Below, piece after piece: positions 45,496-57,746 of a DNA stretch of 64,000 bases. A model generated the notes under the pieces. The model saw only the letters and a program-made list of their open reading frames with translations, ran no database searches and was not told the DNA's origin. Within the stretch, counting starts at the first letter, position 1. Every line of letters starts with the position of its first letter. A program made the translations under genes and the position numbers. Source of the stretch: Lithobates sylvaticus (lineage: Eukaryota > Chordata > Amphibia > Anura > Ranidae); assembly GCA_028564925.1 (NCBI GenBank), contig CM053033.1, forward strand, positions 85,838,468 to 85,902,467, read 5' to 3'.

Positions 45496-47456
45496 GTTCA
45501 TTTTATACTGGGCAGATAGCAAATTTCCAATAGGTTCTGCAGATCTTAGCCTCTTCTGCTGCCATGTCACCAATGCATTTTCTGACATTTGTGTGGTGTT
45601 TGGTACAACCAATCAAAACCTCTGAAAAATTCTGCAGGGTTCTGAAGACAAGGTGAACCTAAAAAGGCAGACAGTTTGGAATGTCTCGAGCAAAGCATAG
45701 CATCTTTTTTTTTTTTTTTTTAATACACAGACCCTAACATTTCTAACATTTATTATTTTATGCTATTAGCCTTAACGAAGGTAAACATCTCAATAGTTTT
45801 TTTTTTGGTATGAAATAGATTGTAAAACCTAAATTATTTACTGTACGTATTGAAAGGGAAGGCAGGCTGGCCATATTTTTACAGATCTTTGGCAAAACAA
45901 TGATTCAAGAACTACCATTGACATTTTTTGATGCCACCAGCTCTTTCCCTTTACATATTCTGCTCAATGCGAGCCAAAGTATACCACAATGATGGTCCAT
46001 TTTTGGCTACCTAAGCAATAGTTCTTCAGCCTTCTTGCTTCTCTTTTTCCTTGTCAAAATATTTATTTCAAGCCGTGCTCTGATCTCACTATGTTTGCAA
46101 AAATCCCAATGTGTTCCTGTTATACATTGGCCACTTATGCCATAGCAAGTCATATTTCTAACAGAAAGCTTAAGAAGTTTTAAAAAAAAAATAAAAAATC
46201 TTTAAATTCAATTTGTTTAGTCTGAAAATTTGATTAGCTTTCTATGGAAAGATATACCAAAAACATATGTGCGGAAACTGGGCTGAGAATCTTGAATATT
46301 TCTATGGCTACGTATGAGAAGCAAAGTTAGAAAAGGACCCAACATAAGATTTGGGCTTGCTCCTCTCTATGCTGGCAGTTACATAAAGTTTATAATGGCA
46401 GACTTGCTTTGACAAAATGTAGCTGACTCTGAACATCTTCTCCTGTTTGTGACCATTTTAATTTGTGTCTGGGATACATGTATTTCTGTGAAGTAATATT
46501 TCTTGAATCATTACTTCGCTCTGTAAGCTCTGGTATGGCCATAGTAATCTAAAGAACTTTGCTAGCTTGCTTGTATGTAAAAAATAATTTTACAAACTTT
46601 GAACGTCTTTCCATGCAAACCCAATACATAAATAAAACATTTCTGAGTGTGTCTACCATGCTGGGTACATGTACAGAAATGTACATTTTTAGTTGTATGA
46701 ACAGGTCCCCCCAAAAAGTTCTCCCTTGCTCTACTTTTGTACTCTCATTCAGTACAATGCCTCTTATTCAGAATGGCACAAATCTATACTTGAAAAAGCC
46801 AGGTACTCCAGTGTTCCAGGAACCATCATTCAGAGGCACTGTTAAAACCCTGCTTAATCTGGAAGCTATGGTTTCTCCAAAACTTAGAACAAAGTAATTT
46901 GAACAAACTTTCTGGTTTTAACTCCATTTCAGAATTGAATATGGTTTAAAATTATCTATTGGCTTAACCTGTAGGGCTTGGAATTGCATTTTAATTTGAA
47001 GTGATTTTACTAGCTTCTCATTATTGTATTGTTTGGTAAAATCAGAGCTCTTATTTACTGTGGAAGTGTCTCTTCCTTCATGAGCATTCAGCGGATAGTT
47101 AAGGACAATATTCGGCTGGTCTATAAATAGGAATATTTCAAGCTACACCCTAGGCCCGGGTAATGTAAATCTGTCTCGCAGAGCTTTTTTGGCTAGGACG
47201 TTTTTGAGATAAAACACACAGGGTTGGGGAAATGCCTCCCGATGGATAGGGAATGTGCTGATTCTACACTTCCTGCTGCCTGAAATTTAATTTCTCATAA
47301 TAAGCTGATAATGCTCAGCTGTGCTTGGTGTCAATTGGTTCCATTTGGAGAAAAGCATACATGTGACTTCATTTTAAGTTTTTTAAGAAATTCCAGGCAA
47401 GACATGCAGTTCAGCCACAAGAAAACCCTATCAATAGCTATGTCTGCATTTTACTT
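45496..47456. other. Repeat-poor intron stretch
   Basis: Nearly 2 kb without an identifiable transposon. An ORF of 112 codons at 46559-46897 has no recognisable domain, splice signals or homology I know. Possibly conserved non-coding DNA; not testable here. Confidence 0.4.
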
Positions 47457-49315
47457 TATTTTTTTATTTTTTTTTAACATTCAATTTTTTATTTAGTTAT
47501 CAGAACATAAAATAACAAATAAAGACATTAAGAAAAGTATAACAGGATTCACACTATTACCCTTACATAGTATAGCAAATACATTAAGTCAGTATAATAA
47601 TCGCGAATACTCCTTCAAATTCATATCTTTAAATTCAATTTCTAGCTAGTAAACCTCCAAGAATAAACCTATTCACCCTTAGGGGAGCAAACTGTGAACA
47701 GGTCTATTCTAACATGAATAAACAAAAGAGAGAACAGGATGTCGTCTAGTATATCAATGTATTCTAGCGAGTCAAACCAATCAGGAAATTAAAGCAGTAT
47801 AAGTCTCTACAAGGAATAAGCGAAACCAACAGGCTACCTAGTGGCAGTTAAGACTAAGCGTACAAGTTTTTTTAGTACTATAGATGCTTTAGGATGTATG
47901 ATCCATACATGCCAGTGCTTCTTAAAGTGAATCAAGTTATAATTTTTAAGTGCTAACAGTAATTCATAGTACGCCTGGGTGTTGACTCTAAGAATGACAT
48001 CACACAGGTTAGGGGCCTCAATTGATTTCCACATTTTAGTTATGGTAAGTCTAGCTGCTGTAAGAATATGCGCCACTAATATTCTGTATTGAAATGGGAA
48101 AGTGTCAAGGTTGATACCTAAAAGGGCCATAGCAGGTGATAGTTTTAACAATTTGCCTGTGGGAGAGGCAATAAAGGTGGATATCGAGTTCCAGAAACTG
48201 GTCAGATTTTTACAACTCCATAAAATGTGGAATAAGGAACCAACTTGATCCATAGTGGTAATGTAGATGGATATATTTTAGCTAATTTGTAAGGAGTAAG
48301 GTACCATCTATTCAATATTTTCTGGGAGTTGTCCCAATGCTCTAAGCAGGATGTTGCAGTTTGGTTTATTCTCATAGCATTGTACCAACATGAGTCCGAA
48401 AAGGATTGTCCTAAATCTTTTTCCCATTTATACATATTAGGGTTTTTCTCATATTTAGGATACTGAGAAAAAACTTTTATAGAAGAAAGCTATACTTTTA
48501 TGTTTTACAGGTTTGTTAATGGTGAGGTGTGACCAAATTAAAAATGGAATTTCAAAATCTTGATGTGGATTAAAGCTTTGCAGATGGTTAAGCTTATTTA
48601 ACTTATCATCAATCGTGGCTTTGTATCCTGAGGGAAGGTGTACATAAGTTAAAGCCCTCAGTAATCCATTTGTTCACCGAGAGTCGGCCTCTACAGTAGT
48701 CAAGGGCTCTGAGTGGAATAATTATCTTTTGTAAATGCCCTAGAGAATGGAAGTTTGAGACAAGAAACTTCCATGCTAACAGGGTAGCTTTAATGGAAAG
48801 CAAGACATACTTACCTGGCCAGTGAATCCAGCGCTGTCTTGTTGTGATCCACCATACAGCTGCCTTGTCCCACACCATCATCTTCATTCCTAGTGTCATG
48901 TGGGAACTGGCTGCCTTTTCCTGGTTCAGGGTTATGACGTGCTGCTGGGTCTGTCCTCCAGCTGCAGTGCATGGAATGTGAAGCATCCTGGGATATTTGA
49001 TGTGCATGTACCAGGAGGCTTTAAAGCAGAGTAGATGTCATTCTCAATTAGGTGGTTGAGGGGTGGAGTGGACCAAAATAATGTAAAAAATTAACAAACA
49101 AAGAAAAACAATTGTTGTTTTACATTGCAACAGGCGGGTAAAAGAGCAGTGATGCCCAGTGCATCCAACAAGTGAAGGTCCACTTTAAGAACTCATGCTT
49201 TGTATGTTTTGGACCACTCTAGCCATTGCAGACTGTGTCATCTGCACCAAAATGGGATTACCCAAGTCAGATTTAAAACAACAATATGCACATTGCTTGA
49301 TATTTAAACGTTAAG
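47457..49315 (-). mobile_element. 5'-truncated L1 LINE, C-terminal ORF2 remains
   Basis: The T-run near 47460-47480 is its poly(A) tail. On the - strand, frames at 47834-48435 give the L1 C-terminal domain (NRWYLTPYKLAKIYPSTLPL, LFHILWSCKNLTSFW, ILTAARLTITKMWKS). Further upstream, 48640-48780 gives LVSNFHSLGHLQKI. A TTAA element (48790-49188) interrupts it and the 4-kb L1 at 49328 bounds it. Several stops and frameshifts; old. Confidence 0.65.
48790..49188. mobile_element. TTAA-flanked element inside the L1 remnant
   Basis: TTAA at 48790-48793 and 49185-49188. The right end GAAGGTCCACT and the interior CATACTTACCTGG resemble family 2. The left terminal repeat is weak. Confidence 0.5.
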
Positions 49316-50494
49316 AACTACGGTAGTGGGGGGCGTGGTCTGGACATGGCGGAGTAGAGACGCGTGCTGCCTGAGCTCTGTTCATCTCTTCAGCTTTTTA
49401 GCATTTATATGCAGTTTTGTGCCCCGGTATGAGCTCGGCCAAAAGGAGAAGAGCGTGGAATTACCTTAAAGTGTCCCCTTGGCGGAGATCCTTGGCTTCT
49501 TCCTCATTGCCCCGGGCCCGCACGGCGGGAGAGCCACATGGGACATCGCCAATGGCTGCACCTCCTGCTTCCCCAGCTTCATCCTCTGCCTCAGAGTCGC
49601 TTTCTGGCTTTCCGGGTGCCTTATCCTCACACTCGCGGAATACCCCTGGACCATCGTCATCCTCAAGCTCAGTAATGGGAGATCCTGACCTCAGAGCCCT
49701 AATTCAGGCGCTAACCACGAAGTCGGATATGAAGACGTTGGTCCTCCGCTTAGAGGAGACACTCTGGCAGGACATGCAGCTAGTCTGAATTGACGTCCAA
49801 CAATTATCGGACAGAGTCTCAGCCGGTGAATCTACATTTGCCACCCCAGAAGGCCGTGTTCTGCAGCTGGAGCAGGCCCAGTCCTCTCAAGCTTACCATG
49901 TTACTTCCCTACAACTGAATCTGGAGGAGCTTGAGGACAGAATGTGACACAATAATTTATCCCGAAGGCCTTGGATCAGGAGTCGTTGCAGCCTACGGTT
50001 TTGTCTTTTTGTCAGCAAATGGCCACCTCGATACCTCCCCAGGGCTTAGAATTTGATCAAGTCCATAGGGCCCTGGGCCTCCGCTCACTGGATCCCAACA
50101 GGCCGAGGGATGTTGTCTGCCGCCTGCACTGCTACACCCATAAGGACTTCATTCTCCGTAAAGCCTGGGAGGTGGGCAAGGTGGACTTTGACAGCGCATC
50201 TGTGAAAATACTCCTGGACCTGTCTAGAGCTACCCTGCAGCGCTGAGCACTCCTCTGTCCTCTGCTAGATAGGATAAGACAGCTGGGATGCACGTATAGA
50301 TGGGGCTTCCCCATCTCATTATCTGTGCGGAGAGACTCTGGGTCTTTTACACTCCATCACCCAGATGGCCTGCCGGACCTGTTTGCCTTCCTGGGCATCG
50401 AAGTGTTACCCGGTCCCTAACTGGCTCCAGCCCCTGCTGCACCCTACCACTCCTTTGGCTGCTGCTTCTGGAATCCTCGAGCTACCTGGTCCAT

Positions 50495-52537
50495 CTAGAC
50501 CAGGTAGGCTTTATACCGTCTAGGGAAGTACAATATAATACTATTAGGGTACTCAACTTGGTCCACTTGGCTAACCACAATAATTCCCCCTGCATCTTCC
50601 AAAGTACTGACACCAAAAAGGCCTTTGATAGGGTGAATTGGTCCTTTATGTTTGCGACATATGGGGTTTGGAGATCGGCTACTTCTGTGGATCTCCAGTT
50701 TGTACTCCAGCCCACAAGCCTGTGTCAAGGCAAATGGGGCATTTTCAGCCCCATTCACCATATCAAATGGCACCCGACAGGGATGTCCCCTTTCATTTGC
50801 CCTATCACTGGAACGCTTTCTGAATAAAGTTAGGCCAAATGATGACATCTCTGGACTTCAGATGGGAAATCATAACTTTAAGGTTTCCGCTTACGCAGAT
50901 GACTTGCTCTTCTCCTTGTCCAATCCACATATCTCTTTACCTAATCTTATGGCGGAATTTGATTATGGCGCCTTATCAAACTTAAAGATTAACTTTACCA
51001 AATCTGAAGCCATGGATGTTGCTTTACCCTCCCCTTTGCTCTGGACTCTACAACATAACTTTAATTTTAAATTGTGCATCCACTGCACTAAAGTATTTAG
51101 GCACCTATATTCACCCACAATTAATGGATGTCTTCACCCTGAATTTCCCACCTTTATTCAGCAAAGTCCCTATCCTTCTAGAGAAGTGGCACCAAGGACT
51201 CCACTGATGGTTCGTTCGATGCAGTTTCATCAAGAAGTGTATCTTACCTAAGTTTCTGTACCTCCTTTAGACTTTGCCCATCTATATTCCCTCAGCCTTC
51301 TAATGTCAAATTCATGCTCTTTTCACCAAGTTTATTTGGGACCCAGGCTAAGTAGACATCTCATGACATTACCCAAATCCTGCGGCAGCGTAGCAGTGCC
51401 CGATGCGTTCAAATATTACCAAGCCGCCCACCTTGGAAGGGTGATTGATTGGTGTAGACACGAAAAACTTAAGCTATGGATGACCATTGAACAGCTGTAC
51501 AGTCCTATCCCCCTATGTAAAGCACTGTGTTATGCTGCTCTACCGGCTTTTCTTAAATCTCACCCTAGTATTGGCCCCACACTCCGCATCTGCTCTTTGG
51601 CCTGTCGGAACCTGGAGCTTTCCTCCAACCACTCCCTGCTGTACCCCATACTGGGGAATCCTGACTTCCTCCCGGGAACAGAACAGGGTCTGTTCAGAGG
51701 ACTTATTGAGGGAGGCTGTTTTTTCTAATTTTTTGGGCTCCGATGGTTGGCCCTCGGCCTCTGCGCTAATGCAGTCGGACGGATGATTTGGGTTAAAATT
51801 CTGGGTAAGCACTACAGTTGCTACATTATCTTCGAACCTTGGATCCCCTGGCGAATTTCAGATGTAGTCTGACCATATTTGAATCCTATTGCGAGGACAA
51901 TGATCCTGTCCCGTGATCCCTCTCTAAGATGTATGCACTATTTTTTTCCCCCCCTGAAGATTTTGTTATGCCTAGCCTTATCACCTGGGAAAGAGATCTA
52001 GATAGAACCTTTACGTCTGCTCATCGCCAGGCCATTATATACCTGGCTTTGAAATCTTCCATTTGCACCTGTGTTCAAGAAAACAATTATAAGCATTTAT
52101 TGTGCTCGTACCGTACTCCATCAGTTCTTAGTAAATATTCTCTGGAAATCTCTGACCGTTGCTGTAGATGTCAGGGGGAGTGAGGGCCCTTGCTCCGTGT
52201 TTTTTGGAACTGCCCTAAAATTAGGCCATATTGGCTAGAGGTACACAATATTATTGAACAGTTTACCGACTTCCAGATCCCAGAGGATCCTGACTTCTTC
52301 TTATGCCACTGCTCACAGATCCCTCTCAGAACCTACAAGAAATCTGTTATTCATCACATGATTAATGCCGCCAAGGCCTGTGTCACCCTGTGCTGGAGAG
52401 ACCCTAGTCCTCCCTCTATCACCATGTGGCTTCATAGAGTCAGAGACATCAATGCCCTAGAGGATCTGGTTCTCACAGCCCAAAACAAAATAATACCAAA
52501 CATGGGCATATTCGAACATGTTATTATACTCAGATGA
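50495..52537 (+). pseudogene. L1 ORF2 reverse transcriptase remnant
   Basis: Broken across several frames. RT motif A (DTKKAFDRVNW at about 50612), motif B (GTRQGCPLSF at about 50770), motif C (AYADDLLFSL at about 50895) and the C-terminal region (LRVFWNCPKIRPYWLEVHN at 52190) are all readable, with an HM-to-R style change in the last motif. Catalytic aspartates of A and C are still present in their separate frames. No endonuclease. Confidence 0.8.
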
Positions 52538-52711
52538 AGGCAAGGCACTTTTTGCTACCTCTGATGGAGACTGAGGTCCGTCTGCCCCTCTTGTATAGAT
52601 ACACACCGTCACCCTAGCCCCTTCCAATCCTACCTTCCCCCTCCCCTTCCACCTTTTCTTTTCATTCTCCCATTTCTCTGTGCTTTACTCCTATGGCGCC
52701 TAAAGGTGTTC

Positions 52712-53083
52712 TTAAAGTTGAGTTCCACCCAAAAATGGAACCTCTGTTTTAAGTGATGGTGACCCCCCTGACATACCACATTTGGAATGTTTTTCTTTTT
52801 TGGGGGGGGGGTGGGTGGGTACCCAGTTGTTACAGGCACCCAGCTCCCACTTCCTCCTCTGGCTCTGCAGCGCTGGAAGGAAGTTCAGCGAGCAGCGCGG
52901 CTCGCACCGGCTGTGAAGCCACAGCCGGGCGCCCACGGTTAGAATGCCGGTACCGAGGAGAGGAGCAGAGCTTTATGCGCCCGCAACGCTGAACCATGGG
53001 ACAGGTGAGAGACTGATTATTAAAAGTCAGCAGCTACACTTTTTGTAGCGGCTGACTTTTAAATTGGTGGAACTCAGCTTTAA
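52712..53083. mobile_element. TTAA-flanked element family 2, copy 2, in the L1 3' UTR
   Basis: TTAA at 52712-52715 and 53080-53083. Ends AGTTGAGTTCCACCC and GGTGGAACTCAGCT form an inverted repeat. Shares the AAAAGTCAGCAGCTAC core. It must be younger than the L1 unless the master L1 already carried it. Confidence 0.7.
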
Positions 53084-53364
53084 CTTCTAATTTTTCTGTT
53101 TATGATTTTCATAAGAAAAATTATAAAATGTCCATGTGAGCGAACCCTCTTACAATGTCCAGTTTTTAGTAAGCAATTTTATTTGGGCTCCACCCGGATA
53201 CCAACTTCACTTGTTCCTGTATATACCTCAATTTATGTTTTCATTCTGTTTTGGATTGTATTTACTCAATGTGGGACGAGCATCCCATTCTCTACTGTTC
53301 TGCTCTGATTGATGTTTTTCTTCTATAAATAAAGAATTTGAAAAAAAAAAAAAACTACGGTAGT

Positions 53365-54276
53365 TAAGACAAAGTGCACTTATTCTTTTTCCCCTGACCT
53401 AAACTAACCCACCCTTCCCCTCCACAAATGCATACTTACTCAATCCGGCAGCGGTGGCCTCTTGTGATTGTTTATATATTGGCTGTTTCTGCGCAGTGTG
53501 GCTTCATAGACTTCTTTGGGGCTGTCTCCTGCTTCCTCTGTTCGTCTCCGACTTTGGGACACAGCTCTAAAGAAGTCAATGGGGCTGTAATGCGTAGGTG
53601 CAGCCAGGAGAATAAGACTTGCAGCACTGGATGTAAACAATCTCTGGAATCCTTGTCTGTACGAGCCTGCGGACCATTTACAGCCCACGGACCGGTTACA
53701 AATGCCCTGCAGGCAGAGCTGATCCTAGGCGGGTGGCAGCGGCTGAGAGCTTTCTCTCTCCGTCTCCTCTCCCCCGCATGCTGCTGCAGTTCAGCGTGCA
53801 CAACACAGGAGAGCAGAGCGGAGGGAGGCTACGCCCATCGCCCCGCCCACCTAGTTCTATCAAGAAAGGCCCGCTATCGAATAGTGCCTGGGAAAAACTG
53901 CGCATGCACCGTACGTAATACCACAACAGCTGATTTTACGATCAGCTGTTGTGTCGGCGAGATGGCGCCTGCGCACAATAGCTGACTGAAGACATGTTTC
54001 AGTCACATTGTGCTGAGGCTCATTCAGGTAGGTGAGGGGCAGAATTTAACATGAAGGGGCGGATGTTTTCATTGATGGCCAGTGCTGATCTAACATGAAG
54101 GGGGCAGATGTTTTCAAGGATGGCCACTGCTGCAAAGATGGGGGGCAGAATTTTAAACGTTTAGCTAGCTAAATAGGCCCTCCAGGAAGAATAGCAGATA
54201 AAGATTTGTTTAGCAGATTTTTTTGGGCATTATTAAAAATTCCGCCCCCATCTTTGCAGCACTGGCCATCATTGAA
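53365..54276. other. Repeat-like GC-rich stretch with hairpins
   Basis: Hairpins at 53928-53955 (CAACAGCTGATTTTACGATC then AGCTGTTG) and facing arms at 54105-54150 / 54230-54290 (GCAAAGATGGGGG and CCCCCATCTTTGC). The 185-codon ORF at 53428-53985 shows no domain and lies inside this. Confidence 0.45.
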
Positions 54277-54505
54277 AACATCCGCTGACACCAATGCTGG
54301 GGGTTAATAGTGCGTCCGCTGACACCAGTGCTGGGGGCTGATAGTGCGTCCGCTGACACCAGTGCTGGGGGCTGATAGTGCGTCCGCTGACACCAATGCT
54401 GGGGGTTAATAGTGCGTCTGCTGACACAAATGCTTGGAGTTAATAGTGCGTCCGCTGACACCAATGCTGGGGGTTAATAGTGCATCTACTGACACCAATG
54501 CTGAG
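54277..54505. repeat. 34-bp minisatellite, about 6.5 copies
   Basis: Unit GCTGACACCAATGCTGGGGG plus TTAATAGTGCGTCC, with GG/GT variants at two positions. Confidence 0.88.
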
Positions 54506-54699
54506 GGAAAGTAAAGTTTGCATGCGTCCCCCATTGGATGTGAAAACTTGTCCTGTGGCCCTCAGGTAATTTGAGTTTGAGACCCCTGAACTGAAGACTT
54601 CTTTATGACCGTCTAAGCAAGCACCACATATAGTGACTGTGTGTGATTTACAAGTCTCATAAAAAAAACTTTATTTACCCTTCCAGTCAAATCTACCTT

Positions 54700-55070
54700 T
54701 AGGCCCCTTTCACATGGAGCAGACTCCACCAGCTTAGCAGGGTATCTGCCCGCTGATCTCCACTGAGCAGGCGGATGGCTGGTCCGTGTCCCCTCCGCTT
54801 ATGCAGAGCGGACACAGACTCAGCCCCCTCTCCTCTATGGGATGTTGAATTTAAACTGATTTCCTGCCTGTTTACACCAGACTGCCATTCGATCCACTAG
54901 ACAATAAGTTTGTTTTTAGCGGATCAGATTGAATTGGATGAAAGCAGGTATCAACAGACACATGTCTATTTACACCCGCAGCTCCATAGGGAGAATGGAG
55001 GGTCTGATCAGGTCCGCCATAAAAATTGAAAGGCGGACCAGATCGGCCCACTCGTGTGAAAGGGGCCTTA
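54700..55070. mobile_element. MITE with TAGGCCCCTTTCACA ends
   Basis: TTAGGCCCCTTTCACATGG at the left is mirrored by CGTGTGAAAGGGGCCTTA at the right. Inner segments (GGCGGA / TCCGCC) also pair. Non-coding. Confidence 0.7.
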
Positions 55071-55286
55071 TTTGTGTTTCACATGCTCCCCCCTGCAGAC
55101 ACTGCAGCTCACAGTGGGAGTGCTTCAGCAACCCAGACAGTGATGCCAATGCAGAAAGCAGTGGACAAGACTCATTTGTGTTACTTTTCACTGTGAATTT
55201 AAACAGGTAAGGTCATATGATGATATTATGACCATGCCCAATAAAAATTGTGCCAACGTCCCGCAGGTAATTGTAATTGGAGACTG

Positions 55287-56157
55287 ACTAAAGAAAGTGG
55301 ACTTTATAGGCACTAAGGTTATTTTATTAATATATATATATATATATATCTATATCGAATCACGATAAATCAGCGATTACATATGCTCAAAATATATTTA
55401 GTAACGTAATAAACAACATCAGACCTTCTTATCAGCAAAACAACACCCAAACAGCGAGATGTATTGATCTTGATAATATCATAAGTAGTCACATGTAAGA
55501 AGTATACAAAACCAGATATTCTATACTGATCACTGGCATAAATAGTGTATATAGAAAATAGAGCTAGGTCCTGTAGATCTGGGTTGATGCTGATGCGGAG
55601 GTCCATTTTTTCTTGTCAAAGGATTTAGCTCGACATGTTCCGCGCTTTTAAAGTTAGTGCTTCCTCAGGAGCGATTGATTCTATGGTAATACATATCACA
55701 ATAAGTTTTTACAAATTTAACAACATATAATAACTAGCACATTTTTACATATGAAAAGAAAAGAGAGTACAGTATTATTATTATTTTATTATAATATGGA
55801 GTGTCTGGACTAATGCCCAAGCAGACCACGGACCTCCGCATCAGCATCACCCCAGATCTACAGGACCTAGTTCTATTTTCTATATACACTATTTATGCCA
55901 GTGATCAGTATAGAATATCTGGTTTTGTATACTTCTTACATGATATTATCAAGATCAATACATCTCACTGTTTGGGTGTTGTTTTGCTGATAAGAAGGTC
56001 TCATGTTGTTTACTACGTTACTAAATATATTTTGAGCATATGTAATCGCCGATTCATCGCGATTCGATATATATATATATATTTAATAAAATACCCTTTT
56101 TTTATATTTTGTAGTATATGTACTTTTGTGCCTATAAAGTCCACTTTCTTTAGTGAT
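55287..56157. repeat. Long inverted repeat with Penelope-like terminal motif in its loop
   Basis: Arms of about 320 bases, 55287-55606 and 55835-56157, are nearly perfect reverse complements (AAAGAAAGTGGACTTTATAG / CTATAAAGTCCACTTTCTTT; GGACCTCCGCATCAGCATC mirrored). (TA)n tracts lie at 55330-55350 and 56068-56083. The loop (55615-55680) carries, on the - strand, CTCCTGAGGAAGCACTAACT then GCGCGGAACATGTCGAG, similar to motifs at 25490, 31036, 35545 and 56645. Confidence 0.75.
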
Positions 56158-57746
56158 TTTTTGATAAGCTACATGCTTGTGAATCGGCAGCAACAATACT
56201 AGTAGCAACACCCCGCATGAAAGTGGTTACTCTGCTCTGAATTCAGGAGCATCACAGGAAACTTCATTAGGTGGACTTTACTGGCAGAATCAACAGGTGT
56301 TTGTAGAATCCGTAGAGGGCCTAGGAGAAAGTGCAGAACCACCCTGGAGAAAAGTTTTACTCGCTGTAGAAAACACTGGGTATATGCCAAACTTACAGGT
56401 TGTCTTCTAATGCGTTTTTTAGCTGTATATGGCTAATTTGGGCTATGGCTAGAGGAACATTACTGGTATATGACACCCCCCATATTTAATAGAGCTTTGT
56501 ACTTGCACTTGAGTGGTGATGTGACCATACCAATGGTTTATTCTGCTAGGCCACACGTGTTGTGCCCACAGCATACATCCCACCACCATATCTAAGCCAC
56601 ACTTTTTAAATGATGTGCCACACTTTTCTGTCAAGAGAATGAGGCCCTGGGGAAGCTGGTATATGCACAACGCGTCGGCCTCTGCCACCATACAGCAAAG
56701 TTTATTGGTTACAGTAATATGATAGATAACTGCACAATAGACTGTTCTATGTTTTATGTACCATTTTAAGAATTTGTTTTATTATTATCGTTTTGGTCAT
56801 TCTCTGGTACCAGTAAAGTCAGATTCAACTGGGTATTTTTTTGTAGGAGCTGGTGCCACCTATCGATTTTGAAAATCCAGACAGGCTGGTTGTAAAGAAG
56901 TTGATTGACATTTGTACAACCAGCCTATCCATACATGGATTGAAATTCGGATGATCCCTGCTGAACCAGCTGAATGGCTTTAGTCTGTACTTCACCAGTA
57001 ATTATTTAATGCAGGGTACTTCCAGCATGAGCTAGCATTTCCTACATGCTTGATTTTGTATAACTGATAAAACTAAACAGTCCTGAAGAGAGTGAGGAGG
57101 CGTCGATCCGCATTCAGCTGTCTGTGTAATCTAATATCTCCTTCATTGTAAGTCCATTTCACAGAACAGCCGTTTTCTTTGCATCCTTTCCCATAATCCT
57201 CTGTTTTCACATGTGGCTAAAGGCTTGAACACTGACTCCTAGGTGCATTATTTTCTGCCAATCTCTGGAACCCATCATTTTAGTAAATTTTGTGTTTTAA
57301 ATGACTTCAGGAAATATACCATGTTTGTTGCTAAATGGCTAGTAAACAGCAGCCGCAAATGTTAGCTTGTTGAGCACTATGAATAATTTTTCAGGTCTCA
57401 ACCATCCCAACTATGCGGCTCCTCAGAATGCATGTGGGCTGACCGAGAGGCTGTTGAGTCTTACTTTGAACTCTGTCTAAGGCTTTGAAGATAAAATCCG
57501 TTTGTAAAGTTTTCTGTGGATGGTTACCAAAGCACTCAGACTGTATTAGCATTTCCTATTCCCAGAGAGCAGGGCAGCCTCCACTGTGCTTCCTCACTCA
57601 TTAGTGCAGTGTATGAAAAACATGGCTTTTTTGCAGAAGGGCTTTAGGACCAACAAGGTAATGATTTGCATGGCCCCACCCAATATCTTTAAATGAGGAA
57701 TAAACCCCTTTTTAATTTGCGAAGGAAGTGAGACATGCAGACATAT
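56158..57746. other. Intronic DNA; Penelope-like motif at 56640
   Basis: GAGGCCCTGGGGAAGCTGGT then ATGCACAACGCGTCGGCCTC at 56640-56685 repeats the layout noted at 55615. Otherwise nothing recognised. Confidence 0.4.

Larger units (their letters stand above)
49316..53364 (+). mobile_element. 4-kb Tx1-type L1 with 12-bp duplication, endonuclease missing
   Basis: AACTACGGTAGT flanks the element (49316-49327 and 53353-53364). It starts GGGGGCGTGGTCTGGACATG then GCGG, like the 5' end of the 15731-21611 L1, and ends with AATAAAGAATTTG and a 14-base A tail. The ORF1 part runs from 49429 (start MCPGMSSAKRRRAW region) to about 50480 with LEFDQVHRALGLRSLDPNRP. It passes straight into RT (QVGFIPSREV, KKAFDRVNWSF, GTRQGCPLSFALS, AYADDLLFSLSN) and the C-terminal half. 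The endonuclease and pre-RT segments, about 2 kb, are absent. Several stops and frame changes; a TTAA MITE sits in the 3' UTR. Confidence 0.88.

Noticed and set aside
46559-46897. 112-codon ORF in repeat-poor DNA
   Set aside because: No recognisable motif and a length expected by chance; kept only as a note on the region.
53428-53985. 185-codon ORF
   Set aside because: Overlaps hairpin-rich repeat-like DNA with ORFs on the other strand; no domain, no splice logic.
7627-54505. CRISPR-like arrays
   Set aside because: All arrays are head-to-tail tandem repeats without unique spacers, in a vertebrate genome.
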